From contig NC_087067.1 of NCBI RefSeq assembly GCF_963678635.1, positions 35,107,966-35,171,965 on the forward strand: DNA of 64,000 nt. The letters are read 5' to 3'. This DNA comes from Symsagittifera roscoffensis. Lineage: Eukaryota; Xenacoelomorpha; Acoela; Convolutidae. The notes under the pieces are model-generated. The model was not told the origin of the DNA. It was given only the letters and a program-made list of their open reading frames with translations, and ran no database searches. Both the position numbers and the translations under genes were made by a program. Below are positions 46,692-58,518 of this stretch, piece after piece. Position 1 is the first letter of the stretch. Every line of letters starts with the position of its first letter.

Positions 46692-48919
46692 TAATGCTGG
46701 CATTAAAAAAATTGTTCGCAGGAGCAAGTTGATAGTTGTTTTCCAAAAACATCAAGTAACTTAGATGAATTAATAACCAAATAAGGTAATGTTCAATCAA
46801 AATTATTTGTATATAGTTTGTATGCAAATTAACTAATCATACTTACCCTAATTGTCTTGGAAGATCATCAAAAGATCTGTTTTGCTGCAAAAAGCATCAA
46901 AAAAACTATTTCTTGCCGTTGTGGGCGTCGTTGGGCAAGTTCGAAAAAATTTCACCATTTAAATCATACGTCGCATTTTATATCAAGCTGGCTACCGATG
47001 GGACCAGGTTTCCATAAAAGGAAAATGTTAATACACAAATTGTAAAAAGTTGATCAAACCACAATAGTATCTGCAAACCATACTCAGCACTGTATATGAT
47101 ATTATAGAAACAATATTTGTACACTATGCATGGCAAAAAAATTACTTATATTACTTATAATATCAATACTTCCAATTATCTGAAAAATAGCTTTCTGATT
47201 TCAGTTAAAGGTGTCTTCTTTAATGGTCAATTTATTGAATGTGGGACGCAAATTTGTCTTCGGGTGTTCCTAATTTTTTGAATAACTTTTCCCCCACACA
47301 AAATCAGTTACAACAAAAAAATCAGAATGCGTCAGTTGACCTATCAATAAAAAAATTTCAATTTTCATTCCATCGGCGTTAAAAAAGCTTATGTTTTCCC
47401 CGTTACTTAAAGCGTGGTAGTAATGCGACCCAATAGTCGTTATAAGAAGAAAACTTTTGTCAACCATGAAAAACTTAATATATTCCAGATAACGAGTTTA
47501 TGAAATAAAATTTACTTAGCGCTTCTTTGACCATAAAGTATTAAACTTAGCTTCAAAAAAAGTTCAAGTTAAAAAGTTTTTATTTTTTTTTTGGTTTTAA
47601 TAATCAATTATAAACTCTAGTTATATTTGCCTAATGTGATATGGTTTGACGATTAAATATAGTTTCTCTCGTTGCAGATCATACAAAAGATGACTTAATT
47701 TGCTAACAACAAAAACGATTTAGAAAGATTCTGGTTGTTTTTTCTTCTGATTCAGACACAGGCAATATTGGTAAAAGCGTTTATTGTAAGTGTAATCCTC
47801 GAGCAACACAGCCCACAAAAAACTGCCCACGTTTGAAAAAAGGTAAAAACACACTTTTCCTAAACAACTGTTGTCGCAGCTTTGCTCGTCCAGCAACCGG
47901 TTACTCTTTATAGGAAATATTTTTTCCACTCCCTCTCCCACATTTGAATTTCAAATTCAAAAAAAAACTTTTGTGGTCTCATAATTGAATGAAGCTTTGT
48001 CTATTGAACACTCAAACAATTGTTATAAGGCTTGTCTGTCATACTTCATATTGTTTTTATCACGCATTTAGTCATAAGAACACGAAAATCATTTGCAAAA
48101 ATGTTCAATTTGAAATGTTTGGGAAAGTAGAAGAGACAAAATGAGCAATCGTTTGTCAGATCATTCTTAGAAAATTCGTTCTTTCAACGGTTTCGTACAT
48201 CAGCGTATTTCTATGGATTCTATTCTATGGAATCGTATATGGCGCGACTTAGGTTTCATATTTTAGTCAACCAGGGCCCTTTACAATGATTTCTCAAGGT
48301 TATTTTTGAAAAAGGCAGGTCTCAATTTCTTGTAACTATTTTCTGGTTTGTCGGTCGGTAGACTTTCAGTTTGATCTCGTAGGCTGTGTGCAAATCCATC
48401 AATTCTGGATTAAATAGGGTTGAATCTGCGCTAATATGGGGAGGGGGAGTTGAATGAATGTGAAGTTTGCACTGGGATTATTGTGGGATAAGTGCTCAGG
48501 AAGGGATAAAAATGACAACGGGAATAGGGTAAGGGTGGGGTGGGGTAGGGCTGGGCTGGCATTTCAATTGGTGCACGAGGCTTGGCATTTAAGTACGGCT
48601 TAGTGGGGAGACAACTGATACACATTCATTGAAAGATAGCAGAAAATTAGTTGCCTCTTTTTTCTACAAAAATATCTGTTCAGTTGCGAAAATCATTAAA
48701 CTTTTCAGTTTTTTGTCAGCTTGACAATCTAGGAGAATTCGAAGCTTATTCACTAGGAAACATTTACATTTACCTGAGAAAGATTTATGGCTTAGAAAAA
48801 GATAGCGATCTCCTTTCCTGGTGTTGTGTGATTCTTGTTTCTCGTCTCAATTTTACCGCAGACTAGATTAGAACATTTTTAGTCAAGTTCACAATTATCT
48901 GGATACTTTTCAGCCTGCC
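46692..48919. other. Intergenic stretch, mostly featureless
   Basis: No gene or known repeat is recognised. Small frames (for example 46857-47045) have no supporting context. The right part becomes less AT-rich and includes a strong G-run motif (48527-48555). Confidence 0.5.
48527..48555 (+). promoter_or_regulatory. G-quadruplex-type motif upstream of sFRP gene
   Basis: Six consecutive G-runs of three or four G separated by 1-3 bases (GGGTAAGGGTGGGGTGGGG then TAGGG, CTGGG), about 370 bp upstream of the TATA-like box. A regulatory role is inferred. Confidence 0.5.
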
Positions 48920-48920
48920 T

Positions 48921-48927
48921 TATATAG
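48921..48927 (+). promoter_or_regulatory. TATA-like box, candidate promoter of sFRP gene
   Basis: TATATAG followed by GGG starts the repeat-free, C/T-richer stretch that leads to the sFRP start codon. A transcription start ~30 bp downstream is inferred. Confidence 0.4.
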
Positions 48928-48949
48928 GGGTTTCATTCTGTCATAAGCT

Positions 48950-50197
48950 AGCTCGCGTTGGATTGGCTGTTGGTTCGTCAATTCAGACGGCGGTAAAAGG
49001 AATGCCATTAGATTAGTGGACGAATCTGAGTAGGCAGGTATGCTATGGTGTGTAGGTACTAATACCTGGTGGTAAGGTGGTGGGGAAACCTGCTGTCAAG
49101 TGTCAATCAGAGGCGGACCTGTCACACAGTCAGAGTGTTTGGGAACGTCGTCTTTCAAACTCGGTCTGTCCAGCTGTGCAGTCAGCTGGTAGCCTGTAGG
49201 AGCGTCCTGTCATTAAGCAAACATTTGTGCCATCTCGTTCCGATTCGCCCCAAGAAGCCAGCTCAATCAGCCGGCACTCTGCCATGCTTAAGCACCACCG
49301 TCAGTAGACTACTTCTTCTCGCCTCTTAGCATTAGCAAAACTAAATTAAAACAACATTGAAAAGACAATAAACGACACTCACATCTAAATTATCTCTTTC
49401 TCTCGTCGCCCGCCCCGAGAACATCTGGTGTATATTCTTAAACTAAACAGAACCTACCAACCACCCCACGAAACTGAGTTAGACAGTAGTGCGGCAATCG
49501 ACCATCAGGTATTGTGAACACATTTATCCCGCGGCGAGCACAGGGGCTGAACATTGCCGCCCACCGACTACTTTGCTTCAGTCTCAGCTTCGTCCCAATA
49601 GATTGTATAGGCCCAGCAGCAGATCCGGAATCGCGAAGAGGAGCAGCGGGCCAGCAGACAATTATCTCCCCTGACTGGCGCACATTTTTAAACAATTACC
49701 ACCAAACACCCTCTGTCTTTAAACTACCACTTCCCTTTCAATCTCTTTTGCTTGTTCGCATTTTACTTGTCTTCCAATTAGAGCCATAGCACCATTCACA
49801 ATCAACAAATATGAGCTACCTGCCGGCTGCATTGATTTGATTTAGTTTCAACTGAGTTGAGTTAAAATCTTCTTTTCGAGTTTACTCTTCAGCGAGGAAG
49901 AAGAGTCCCAAAAGTAGATGCGAATTGTGCCTCAAATCTAATTCAACCATTTGAAAAACAACAAAACAAACTAACCAACCTTTTCTCTTTTTACCCATAT
50001 CTCCTTCTGCTATTATTGTACCCCTCAAGCTGACAAGGAAGAGACATTTATTGACTATTGTATTCCCAATCAAATTACTCTGCCCTATTGATTTTGTCTG
50101 AGGCGCAGAGTTCAATTCCTATTCACCATCTTCCCTTCTTTTCAAATCAACCACAAAAGAGACAGATAAAAGTCAGATTAGAAAAAACTCAGTAAGA
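48950..50197 (+). other. Candidate long 5' leader of the sFRP gene
   Basis: About 1.25 kb without any of the repeat families seen elsewhere, richer in C and CT tracts than the surroundings. It holds short upstream open frames (for example 49069-49329 and 49489-49674) with no recognisable product. It could be one long untranslated leader, or leader plus intron. No clear acceptor lies close to the start codon. Confidence 0.45.
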
Positions 50198-52276
50198 ATG
50201 TCGTCATCAGCTGCAGTCAATTCACAACACAGAATGATTTACCCCTCCCGATCCCTACTTGTAATGGGGACGATGCTGCTGGTGCTGCTGGTACAAATGG
50301 AAGGAGTGGAGGCTGTTGCGGGCAAAGCAAAGGATCTACACTATTGGTACCTTCCCACCGAGAGCACAATCCGAACTGCCTCCGAGCGAGAAGTGTTCAC
50401 CAAACCACAGTGCATCAAGATAAACGACAACTTGCGACCGTGCACTAATCTACGATACAGCTCCATGCGCATGCCCAACCTGTTGGCACAGTCGTCGCTG
50501 TTCGAAGTAAAGAACTTCCTGATGGGTTTCGACGACGAGAGATTTCTGGAGTGTGACCCGTTCGCACGTGACTTCATCTGCTCCTTGGCAACGCCTCTCT
50601 GCTTTGACGGCCGAGCCCAGTTCGAGATTCCACCTTGCCGAACTTTGTGTGAGCGTGTGAGGGATAACTGTTTCAGTCTATTGCTGGAGTATGGACTGGG
50701 CATCTCGAACAGGTTCAACTGCTCCAAGTTCGAGAACAACGAACTCTGCATGGACCCATCGGCTACAGCTGAAACTACGCCAAGTAAGACTCTTTCTTTT
50801 TATACAGACATTTTAAATTGCAACCTTTTATATTCAATGAACCCTAACTGTCAAAATGCAATGAAATAATAATGATTTTTTTGAAACTTCAGCTAACTAA
50901 AATGTATTAAAGGAAAATAAGAATCTAAAAGGTTGTCTTAATCATGATAATACGATGAATTTGTTTAGTCGGCGTCGTTCGGCTTGGAAGTGAAAATATG
51001 CCTTAAAACGATATTAAGACTAAAGCGTCCACGCGTCTCATACATATTACCTAAGTTGAAAAAAGGAGAAGCCCCATGTCTGAGCACGTTTCCAAAAACA
51101 TTTAGTAAAAAATCTTAAGAAAAGCAGTTAGTACTAATTAATAGCAAATATATGGTGATTTGCAATTGCAGGTGGCCAAACAACCAACCGTGTTTTGCAT
51201 GGTCATGACTCGTACCATGACTCCACTTCTAGTTCGGAGGTGCCAGCGACACTGACTGCAGAGACGACAGCTGTAAATGAGGCAGTCACTGACCCCACAG
51301 ACGTGACAGAGGCACTCTGCCGCGCACCAAACGGGGTCCCATCTGCACTGAGTAAGATAAGAATGACATATCACACTATTTTCATGCTACCAAAAATTAA
51401 TTTGTACAAGGTTATCTAACAAAAGGAATTTTAAAAAAATAGTTTGAGAAACCTGAGAAAACATTCATTCCAGGAGCGATCTGGCGGGGGATTGATTGAT
51501 TTCAAAGATTTTTTTTAGCAACCAGATCATTTTTAGTAACCAGAACACTAACAATCGTGTTTTGCAAGTTTGTTGAACCTTGGTGTGTGTTGTGCACTAG
51601 TTGTGCGTGCGCGTCTGAAGTCTGTCCGAAAGAAGCGAAAGGGGGTGTTCATGAAAGTGAAGAGGAAGAACCTGAAAGTGTTCTACGATAGGGACTCCCT
51701 GCTGGGGGAGGTGGGGGGAGTGCCCTCCTACAACTCACAGCCCCTCGACACCCTCTTCTTCCGCACCCTCGAGAAGATAGAACCGGAGGGGGCGGAGTTG
51801 CCCAAAAAGAACGCAGTCGTGTACTTGTTCATCTCCGGAGCAGAGACCTCGTCCGGATCATCCAGCAGTACACGTGAGTTACAAAAATGAACTTTGAAAA
51901 AGTTTTAGTTCCAATAGGGTCATTTTTCCTCAATTGTTTTTTTTATGTTGAACTTACTTTTGTCAGCTACATTGAGAAAAACGATTAAGTAAATTGTCCG
52001 TATATGCTTTGAAGAAACGAATGAAATTGACCAATATTGTAATGTTAAAATTGATGTTCAGGTTCGACCAAGAGCAGCACTTCTTCACAATCAGGAGCAG
52101 TGACATCCTACGACACAAATGCAGATGACACAGAGAACAGCACAGAAGACTCATCGGAAGAGGAAGATATGCCATTTTTGAGGGTACTGTGCATAGTGCC
52201 AGACAACGGAAGCGCCAAAATGAGACAGCTCATGAACTGGCCCGGCAAAAATGCACCCATCAAATGCGACCCCTAA
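50198..52276 (+). CDS. SFRP: Secreted Frizzled-related protein (sFRP)
   Basis: A secreted Wnt modulator. Exons 50198-50783, 51172-51351, 51601-51873 and 52062-52276 join in phase to 417 aa. A hydrophobic stretch at 19-39 is the signal. If translation starts at Met13 the signal peptide is of usual length. The Frizzled cysteine-rich domain (72-184) shows the conserved pattern: CIKIND, C..L.Y..MRMPN, LECD, FICSLATPLC, IPPCRTLCERV, NC and LC. A Ser/Thr-rich linker follows. A netrin-like domain starts at LCRAPNG (Cys245), with basic strand VRARLKSVRKK and ends NWPGKNAPIKCDP. No seven-pass region follows, so this is not a Frizzled receptor. The netrin-like part has only three Cys and an acidic Ser-rich insert, so it is divergent. 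All introns are phase 1 with GT-AG ends. Confidence 0.9.
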
Positions 52277-53995
52277 CCGATTCTCAGTCTAAGACCAATA
52301 TCAACAAAATCTACAAGTACATCACAACAATTGGGGAAAACAGAAGACGAACTTTTCCGACAACAAATTTCATATTTGACATTTTCCAGATAGTAACTCA
52401 AAGACACGCTGTTTTAAAACCAACATGATATGAAACCTTGCGCATTTAAAAAAAATTATTAGGTAATTCGATAAAAATCTACTATATGCGTACGTAAGGG
52501 AGGATTTGGGGGCCACATTTTTCAGGGATTAGACCCCGTCGCCACCTTTTAGTAGTATTTCAAGATAACATTTTTTAGCTAGCTAGCATCCAGTTTTGGC
52601 TTTTCAAAAAATGACTAAAACGGCCAAAAACAAATTTAATTGCCTACGGCGCAAAATAAGGAATTTATAATCTTTTGAAAGAACTCGAAAAAACAATTAG
52701 GTAGACCTAAAGAGTGAACTTTTAGAAAATCTTCTTCCCCGAGAAAATCGAATTCTCCCCTGCGTGTTGTAAAATAGTTTCTATAAGGCTTGATAAACTG
52801 CTCGACTATAAGGGCCATTATTTTGACTACGCTGACAATTCGGGTGCAAAAAAATTTTGCACCAATTTGGACCAATTAGAGCTCGAACAACTGCTGATTT
52901 GAACCTTTTTCTGGATTCGAACGTGACATTGTTTCTGACATCATTCTTTCCATATTTTCGAAATATTTCTAGCAATCGAGTTGAATGCATTTCCTGGTTT
53001 CATTCATTTATCTGTACAAAAATTCGCTCTCCATATGTAGCTGTTGCTGACAATAAATTTTGACTATTTGACTGATCTTTGGTAGAATTGTTTGATTGAT
53101 ATAGATGTCTAAAAATACATAAAAATACAATAATAATACAGCTTAGAATAAAATTTGACGAATTTTTATTGTTAATGTGAGCGACCAACAAGTCCAAAAG
53201 CCCAGTTCAGGCCAGTAGTTATTCGCGCTTTCCTCTTCCAAATATTTAATTTTACAAATGATAAAGAAGCATTAGCCATTTCTTTACCGTTGGAATAGGG
53301 GGCAGGTACTTGCAGAAAGGGGGGTTATATTCAAAAAGGCTCTGTGAGCTGACTCAAAAATGGAAGGTATTTTTGCTTGAGCTTTTTTCCTTGCAAAATG
53401 AGGTAGTATAATTAATGGTTGAGTTATATATCATAACAAAACCTTTTCAGTCATGATTCAAACGACATTGAAACTTTTACAACGCTCTATCAATGTCAAA
53501 AAAACTTGCTTGAAATTTTTGATTCTAAATCTAATTAGAGTAAAGCGAGCAAGTAGGCCTCATAATAGGAGTATTAAGTTTTTATTTATGAAATGAACTT
53601 TAATTTGAATCCAACAACATTAGTTTTTGGCATTTCGTACTGCGAAAAAAAAGAATTTTGAAGTACCCAAGATTTTTGCTAAGTAGAGTTGGTAAAGTTT
53701 CCTGGATAGAATTGACTTGCGTTTCGGTCGTAGCAATAATCTTGGGTACTTCAGTCTAATTTGAACATCATAAAAAACAGAAAAATGGGATTTGGTCAGA
53801 AAAAGTAAATGCGGAGGTTTTGTCAAATCAAAGGCGAAAAAGCATCAGTTTGGTAATTCAAATCTGCAGTCATTTGTTCATACGACTCTAAACCTTTTAA
53901 TCTAAAAAAGTAAAACACAAAATTAAGCTTTTCTGTTTCTAGCTACGACAACATGATACCGCTTTGACTCAACCACGAAGTGAACTTAATACGAA
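52277..53995. other. 3' region of sFRP and featureless intergenic DNA
   Basis: An AATAAA at 53052-53057 could end the sFRP transcript (a ~780 bp 3'UTR). Beyond it I see no gene or known repeat. Confidence 0.4.
53052..53057 (+). terminator. Possible polyadenylation signal of sFRP
   Basis: AATAAA within a short palindromic context, 776 bp after the stop. Nearer variant signals cannot be excluded. Confidence 0.35.
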
Positions 53996-53999
53996 AAAA

Positions 54000-55170
54000 G
54001 TTCGTGTATTAATATGAACCATCTTTTTTCCGGCCTAAGTCGAAAATATTAGTGCGGATTTCATGGTCCGGCAACCCAATAATGGTGGCGCACCTTTACA
54101 GCTTTCTGATATCATGTGCTTTGACATTCAAATCGTAATAAATTAAGTGAAGGGCAGTAGATGCTTTTTTTATTTCATAAAATAAATCGAAAAAAGCTAT
54201 TTGTTTCAAACAACATCACAATCATAAAAACTCGATTTCAGAAGTTTTCTAACTCAATATCTCGCAGTTTTTCGAAATGCACAAATTTATACATAATGTG
54301 GCTTTATGCTTTGGGATTGATTAACTGCAACCTTAGTGTGGATGCCTTCAGTTTGTTATATTCCAAATTATCAGTTGCAAAATTGAGTTTATTGTTGCGA
54401 CTTTCGATACGAAAGTAACGGAATATTTGTGCTCGGGGGTGGGTTTTTTTTCTTCAGACAAATTTCGACTTTTTAACTAGCCATTTTTGACGGAATTTTT
54501 TTATATCATTCAAAACGTATTGTTGTCTTGAGCTTAAACTTGAAAAGATATTTCACCTGTGATCATTTTTCGTAAAGTTATGAGGGTTTAAATATTGCCA
54601 TTTTGACCATTCTGACCAACTTGGGACAATTAACACGCGATATAATTCTCGCTATTAACGCGTAAGTGATTTAATCCGCCTTATAAATCGTTCCAATTGG
54701 TTGAAAGAAGCTTATTTGCCATAATTTATTTATTACAAGGAACGAAATCCATCTTTTTGTACTTGATATGGCGTGTGGGGGGGATGATTTTTATTTAAAA
54801 ACTCAAATTTTAGAAAAAACATTTTCATTTTGTTTTATTTCATTTAAAATTTTCATGTTATTACTGCTGCTCCATAAACCTTAAAAGGCAGTCGGAATAT
54901 TCAGGGCTTCGCCTTGATACGAGCAGTCTTGTTTGTATTTGGTGCTGAATCGTATTGGCGATGTCTTATCATGTAGCTGCTTTATTCGTGACTAGTGTTT
55001 GTCCGTTGTTAAGCTTGAGTGGCTGAGGAGTAGTGCTTGAGACTCAATCTCTTGATTGCAGTAGGTCGCAGATTCGAATCCTACACGTAGCCGAGTTTTT
55101 GCTAATTCGAGGCTTATTTCTACTTTTTCTTATTTAACTTGATAGAGCTTCTTTTTGGTCGTGTTTTCGC
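54000..55170 (+). repeat. Composite R1/R2 SINE-like element with tRNA-like module
   Basis: It starts with the palindrome TACGAAAAAAGTTCGTGTA, then TTAATATGAACCATC. The R1 core follows (54100-54360), then the R2 module (about 54390-54880), then a GGGCTTCGCC hairpin remnant at about 54905. A tRNA-like segment closes it (55015-55100; A-box TGGCTGAGGAG, B-box GCAGATTCGAATCC) with the tail ATTCGAGGCTTATTTCTAC. Both R1 and R2 parts occur in one unit, which shows the two families are related. Confidence 0.65.
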
Positions 55171-55891
55171 AATTCTCAAAAAAGTTGCCAAACTTTTGTT
55201 TGCCTGCTTTTTTAGATCGACCAAATTGGTTTTCTGAGCTCTCACATTTCATTATAAAGACCCTATTTTGACCAAACTTTCGGATTCACAGGCAATTTTT
55301 TGAAAAAAGGGGCCAAAAAAAGCGTTTTAAGGGACTCATCAGAAACTTTTGACAGAAACTAGCATGTTTTGGGCACGAGTTTCCACCTCTAATGTAGTCT
55401 GTATGGACTTCAACGCGCCTTCAGAAAAAATTAAGTGTCAGTCCGTAAAATTTGGAGGATTTAAAATAGTACCAAAGGGAGATGGAAGAAGGTCGACTCG
55501 CAGTGAAAGGGGTGGGAGCATTGCGCTCTTCCCCTAAATCCATCCTGAAATAGACAATTGAGGGCTCTCAGATCATACTACTTCGTCTCAGGCGCAAAAA
55601 AATGTTGGTTGTCAGGCTTAGATCTCGCTTTGGTTATTTGCAGCTCTGATTTCTATCAAACAACAAGGTAGCCACAATTCAATTTTCCATTTGATTTAGA
55701 TTTTTTTTTCGATATTCTTGAAGCCGAAATTGCATCAGAATTACGTAACAATGACAATCTGCTGTTATGATGCGAAACAATTTTAATTTTGGGCTTGTTG
55801 GCCTACAACCAAAATATGAGCCATAAATCGGAATCCAAAAAATTGAGATCTTAGACTTGAAAAGTTAAATGGTCACACAAAAAAAATCAGT
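55171..55891. other. Gene-free stretch
   Basis: No credible gene or repeat is recognised. The 62-codon frame 55349-55537 lacks context. Confidence 0.45.
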
Positions 55892-56209
55892 TTAGTTTGA
55901 GTCTGTCGCATACAGTTTATTTCTGTCTTCGATTGCCTTTTTCATTTGAACCCGTTTTAGGTATGGGTGTTGAAACTTTGATCCCAGCATGTCATACACT
56001 GAGTTGGGCTGCCGAGTGAATGTGCCCTTCTTCCAACCGAGAGGTGCCGGCCACTTCTTTTTCCAATTGAGTGGGTTTTTCTCACTACAACTAACGCCTT
56101 GTTCTTCTAGCGCCTGAAACAACTTCAATTTCATTTCTTTCGAATAACTACATTCTGTAGCTGAAAATTTCGAACATGTATTCAGCTCAGGTACAAAAAG
56201 ATTCCGCAT
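55892..56209 (-). CDS. Unidentified 105-aa small protein or terminal exon
   Basis: An open segment with an ATG at 56209, directly preceded by TAG that is either an in-frame stop or a splice acceptor. The product is basic and hydrophilic, with a WKKKWPAPLGWKKG segment (Trp/Pro/Lys-rich) in the middle and a Lys-rich C-terminal half. Its composition is unlike the random frames around it, and a partial duplicate of its 5' end exists at 56455-56540. I do not recognise the family. It could be a complete small gene or the 3' exon of one whose other exons lie to the right, beyond the Helitron-like repeat. Confidence 0.5.
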   Translation of the reverse strand: MRNLFVPELNTCSKFSATECSYSKEMKLKLFQALEEQGVSCSEKNPLNWKKKWPAPLGWKKGTFTRQPNSVYDMLGSKFQHPYLKRVQMKKAIEDRNKLYATDSN

Positions 56210-56454
56210 CTACGGTGTTCTGTTGTAAACACATCTAAAAACGGCAAAAAAATAGCTCGGAAGAGTTAGAAATGCACCAACAAAATCATAGAAAAAAATT
56301 TCTGCTTTTTTTACATGATATATTGATACGTTTAATAACTATCGGTGACTGCTTTTACCATTTTGTATCCGTGACTGCTTTATTTTCCATAATTTTATTG
56401 ATACGTTTCTAACTGTCCGTGGCTATGTTTTTACCATTTTGTAGCTTCGTTTAC

Positions 56455-56540
56455 AATAGAAGATCATAGATACTCAAGGATGACTCTTAATCTGTTTGTA
56501 CCAGAGCTGAATACATGTTTCAAATTTTCAGCTATTTTCA
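56455..56540 (+). pseudogene. Inverted partial copy of the 55892-56209 exon start
   Basis: On the plus strand ATG (56483) opens a reading with NLFVPELNTC and KFSA, matching residues 3-17 of the minus-strand protein with one substitution. About 25 bp upstream of the ATG also match (GTTTACAA(T/C)AGAA). After ~50 bp the match stops and the frame ends. It lies just outside the Helitron-like end at 56560. Confidence 0.75.
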
Positions 56541-56559
56541 AATTATAATTTTAAAAAAA

Positions 56560-58204
56560 CTAGCGTGTACCGGACCTCCGGTGCTTCGAATTTTCAAGAA
56601 CTCAAAAAACTATTCTTTGAGTGTACTCTGACATCACCCAATTACAGTGTTCGTAATTAAAAAGTTTTTATTCAATTTTTTTATATAAATTTTGAAGAAC
56701 CATAAAATTTTGTGAAGTTTTGTATAAGTTCTTCGAAAAACTTAAAATGAACTAAAAAAACGTCACATCTGGGAAACTGGAAGCAATTGAGCAGTCGCAT
56801 TTGGACGCAAGATTTGCAACTCCTGAGAGTAACTTCAAATTTTGTAAAATTTTTCATTCGATTTTTTAATTCAAATTTAAAAAAAACCATAAAAATTTGT
56901 GACATTTTTTTTATATCTAAGTTTATAATGAATTAGGAAACGTCACATCTGGGCAACTGAAAGCAATTGAGCAGTCGCATTTGGACGCAATATTTGCAAT
57001 CTTTGAAAGTACTTAACTACAGGGTTGGGAATTTCACTTTAACGAATTACTTTGTAATTTGTGTTTTCTGAAAAATTCCAAAAAACAAAAATCGTCGTAT
57101 CTCTTAAACAAAAACTATTTGGGCACTCTTAATTAAAGGCCAAATTTTCAACCCCTGAGCTTACTCTGACAGCCCCCCAATTACAGGTTAGGAATTTCAA
57201 ACTTAAAAAAAAATTAATTTAATTTTCATGAAAATTTTTTTGAAAAAATCACAAAAAACGTCATATCTGGAAAACTGCAAAATTTTGAGCAGTCCTATTT
57301 GGATGCAAAATTCGCAGTCCTATTTGGAGGCCGAAAATTGCAACTCCGGAGAGTACCCTGACAGAGCCTCACTACAGCGATGATAATTTCAAGTTTTGTG
57401 AAATTTTGTTTACCTAAGTTTTCTGAAAAATTTTGAAAAAATCCTAGAAAAAACGTCATATCTCGAAAACAACAAGAATTTGAGCAGCCATATTCAGACG
57501 CAAGATTTGCAACCCCTGATAGTACCCTCACAAAAAGCAACAACAGGATTGAGATCTTCAACGTTGTGGAATTTTTTAAAATCTAAGTTTTCCGAAAAAT
57601 TTTGAAAAAAATCCTAGAAAAAACGTCATATCTCGCAAAAACAACAAGAATTTGAGCAGCCATATTCAGACGCAAGATTTGAAAACCCCTGAGATTACCC
57701 TCACAGATTCCAATAACAGGATTGAGATCTTCAATATTTTGGAATTATTTAACATTTAAGTTTTTTGAAAATTTCGGAAAATCATAAAAAATGTCAGATC
57801 TCGAAAACTACAAGGATTTGAGCAGTCATATTTGGCGGCGAAATTTGCATTTCCTGAGAGTACCCTGAACGAGCCTGACTACAGAGATGGCAGTTTCAAA
57901 TTTTGTGAAATTATATAATAGTTAATAGATAGATAATCGATTAAAGTTAAAAAATTAGGCGACGGTAGACAGACATAATCAAATTAATTAAAAAAACAGG
58001 TTTACAGACAGACAGACTTAATTTGGCCTCGAAAAAAAAATACTGAAAAATTAATGACCTTGCGGAAAACTAATTGAAAAATTTTCTTAAGCATTGCAAT
58101 ATATGAGATAGCTTAAACATGAAAAAATTCTTTCGTCAAAAAAGCAAATTTATTATGCTTAAATATGGGAGATAGCTGTCACTCGCATTTAAATATAGTA
58201 TAGA
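56560..58204 (-). mobile_element. Helitron-like element with tandem repeats (copy 2, inverted)
   Basis: On the minus strand it starts TCTATACTATATTTAAATGC (at 58204) next to a GATA-type microsatellite, carries about eight diverged units of ~150-170 bp, and ends with the perfect palindrome ACCGGAGGTCCGGT, ACACG and CTAG, then T. It is longer than copy 1 (1645 versus 1052 bp), chiefly through more units. It encodes no protein. Confidence 0.68.
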
Positions 58205-58477
58205 TATAGATAGATAGATAGATATAGATTACAAGGGCCTTTTTTGATAAAACTAACGCAAAAAGAGAACACTGAATCGCCATATAATTTTCCTATTTAG
58301 CTGGAAACTTTATTCCCTGCACACAAAAAGAAGACTTAAACAATTAAAATTCATAGTTCATTAAAACCAAATTAATTTAAAAATGTTTGTCACAGTAAGA
58401 CAATTCGCGTTGCCAGCTAACGAAACAAGAAAATTTATTATATCACTTAAATTGGCTCAATCTCATGAACAAACGGG

Positions 58478-58483
58478 TTTATT
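58478..58483 (-). terminator. Polyadenylation signal for the 58519-58759 gene
   Basis: AATAAA on the minus strand, 35 bp after the stop codon. Confidence 0.55.
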
Positions 58484-58518
58484 TTTTAAGTATTGTATTG
58501 AGTAATTGAGTAGTATAT

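Noticed and set aside
50198..52276. Frizzled receptor
   Set aside because: After the Frizzled domain there is no seven-helix region. A netrin-like domain and stop follow.
13604..52276. Operon of adhesion and signalling genes
   Set aside because: Intergenic distances of 1.4 to 9 kb, separate poly(A) signals and intervening transposons argue against co-transcription.
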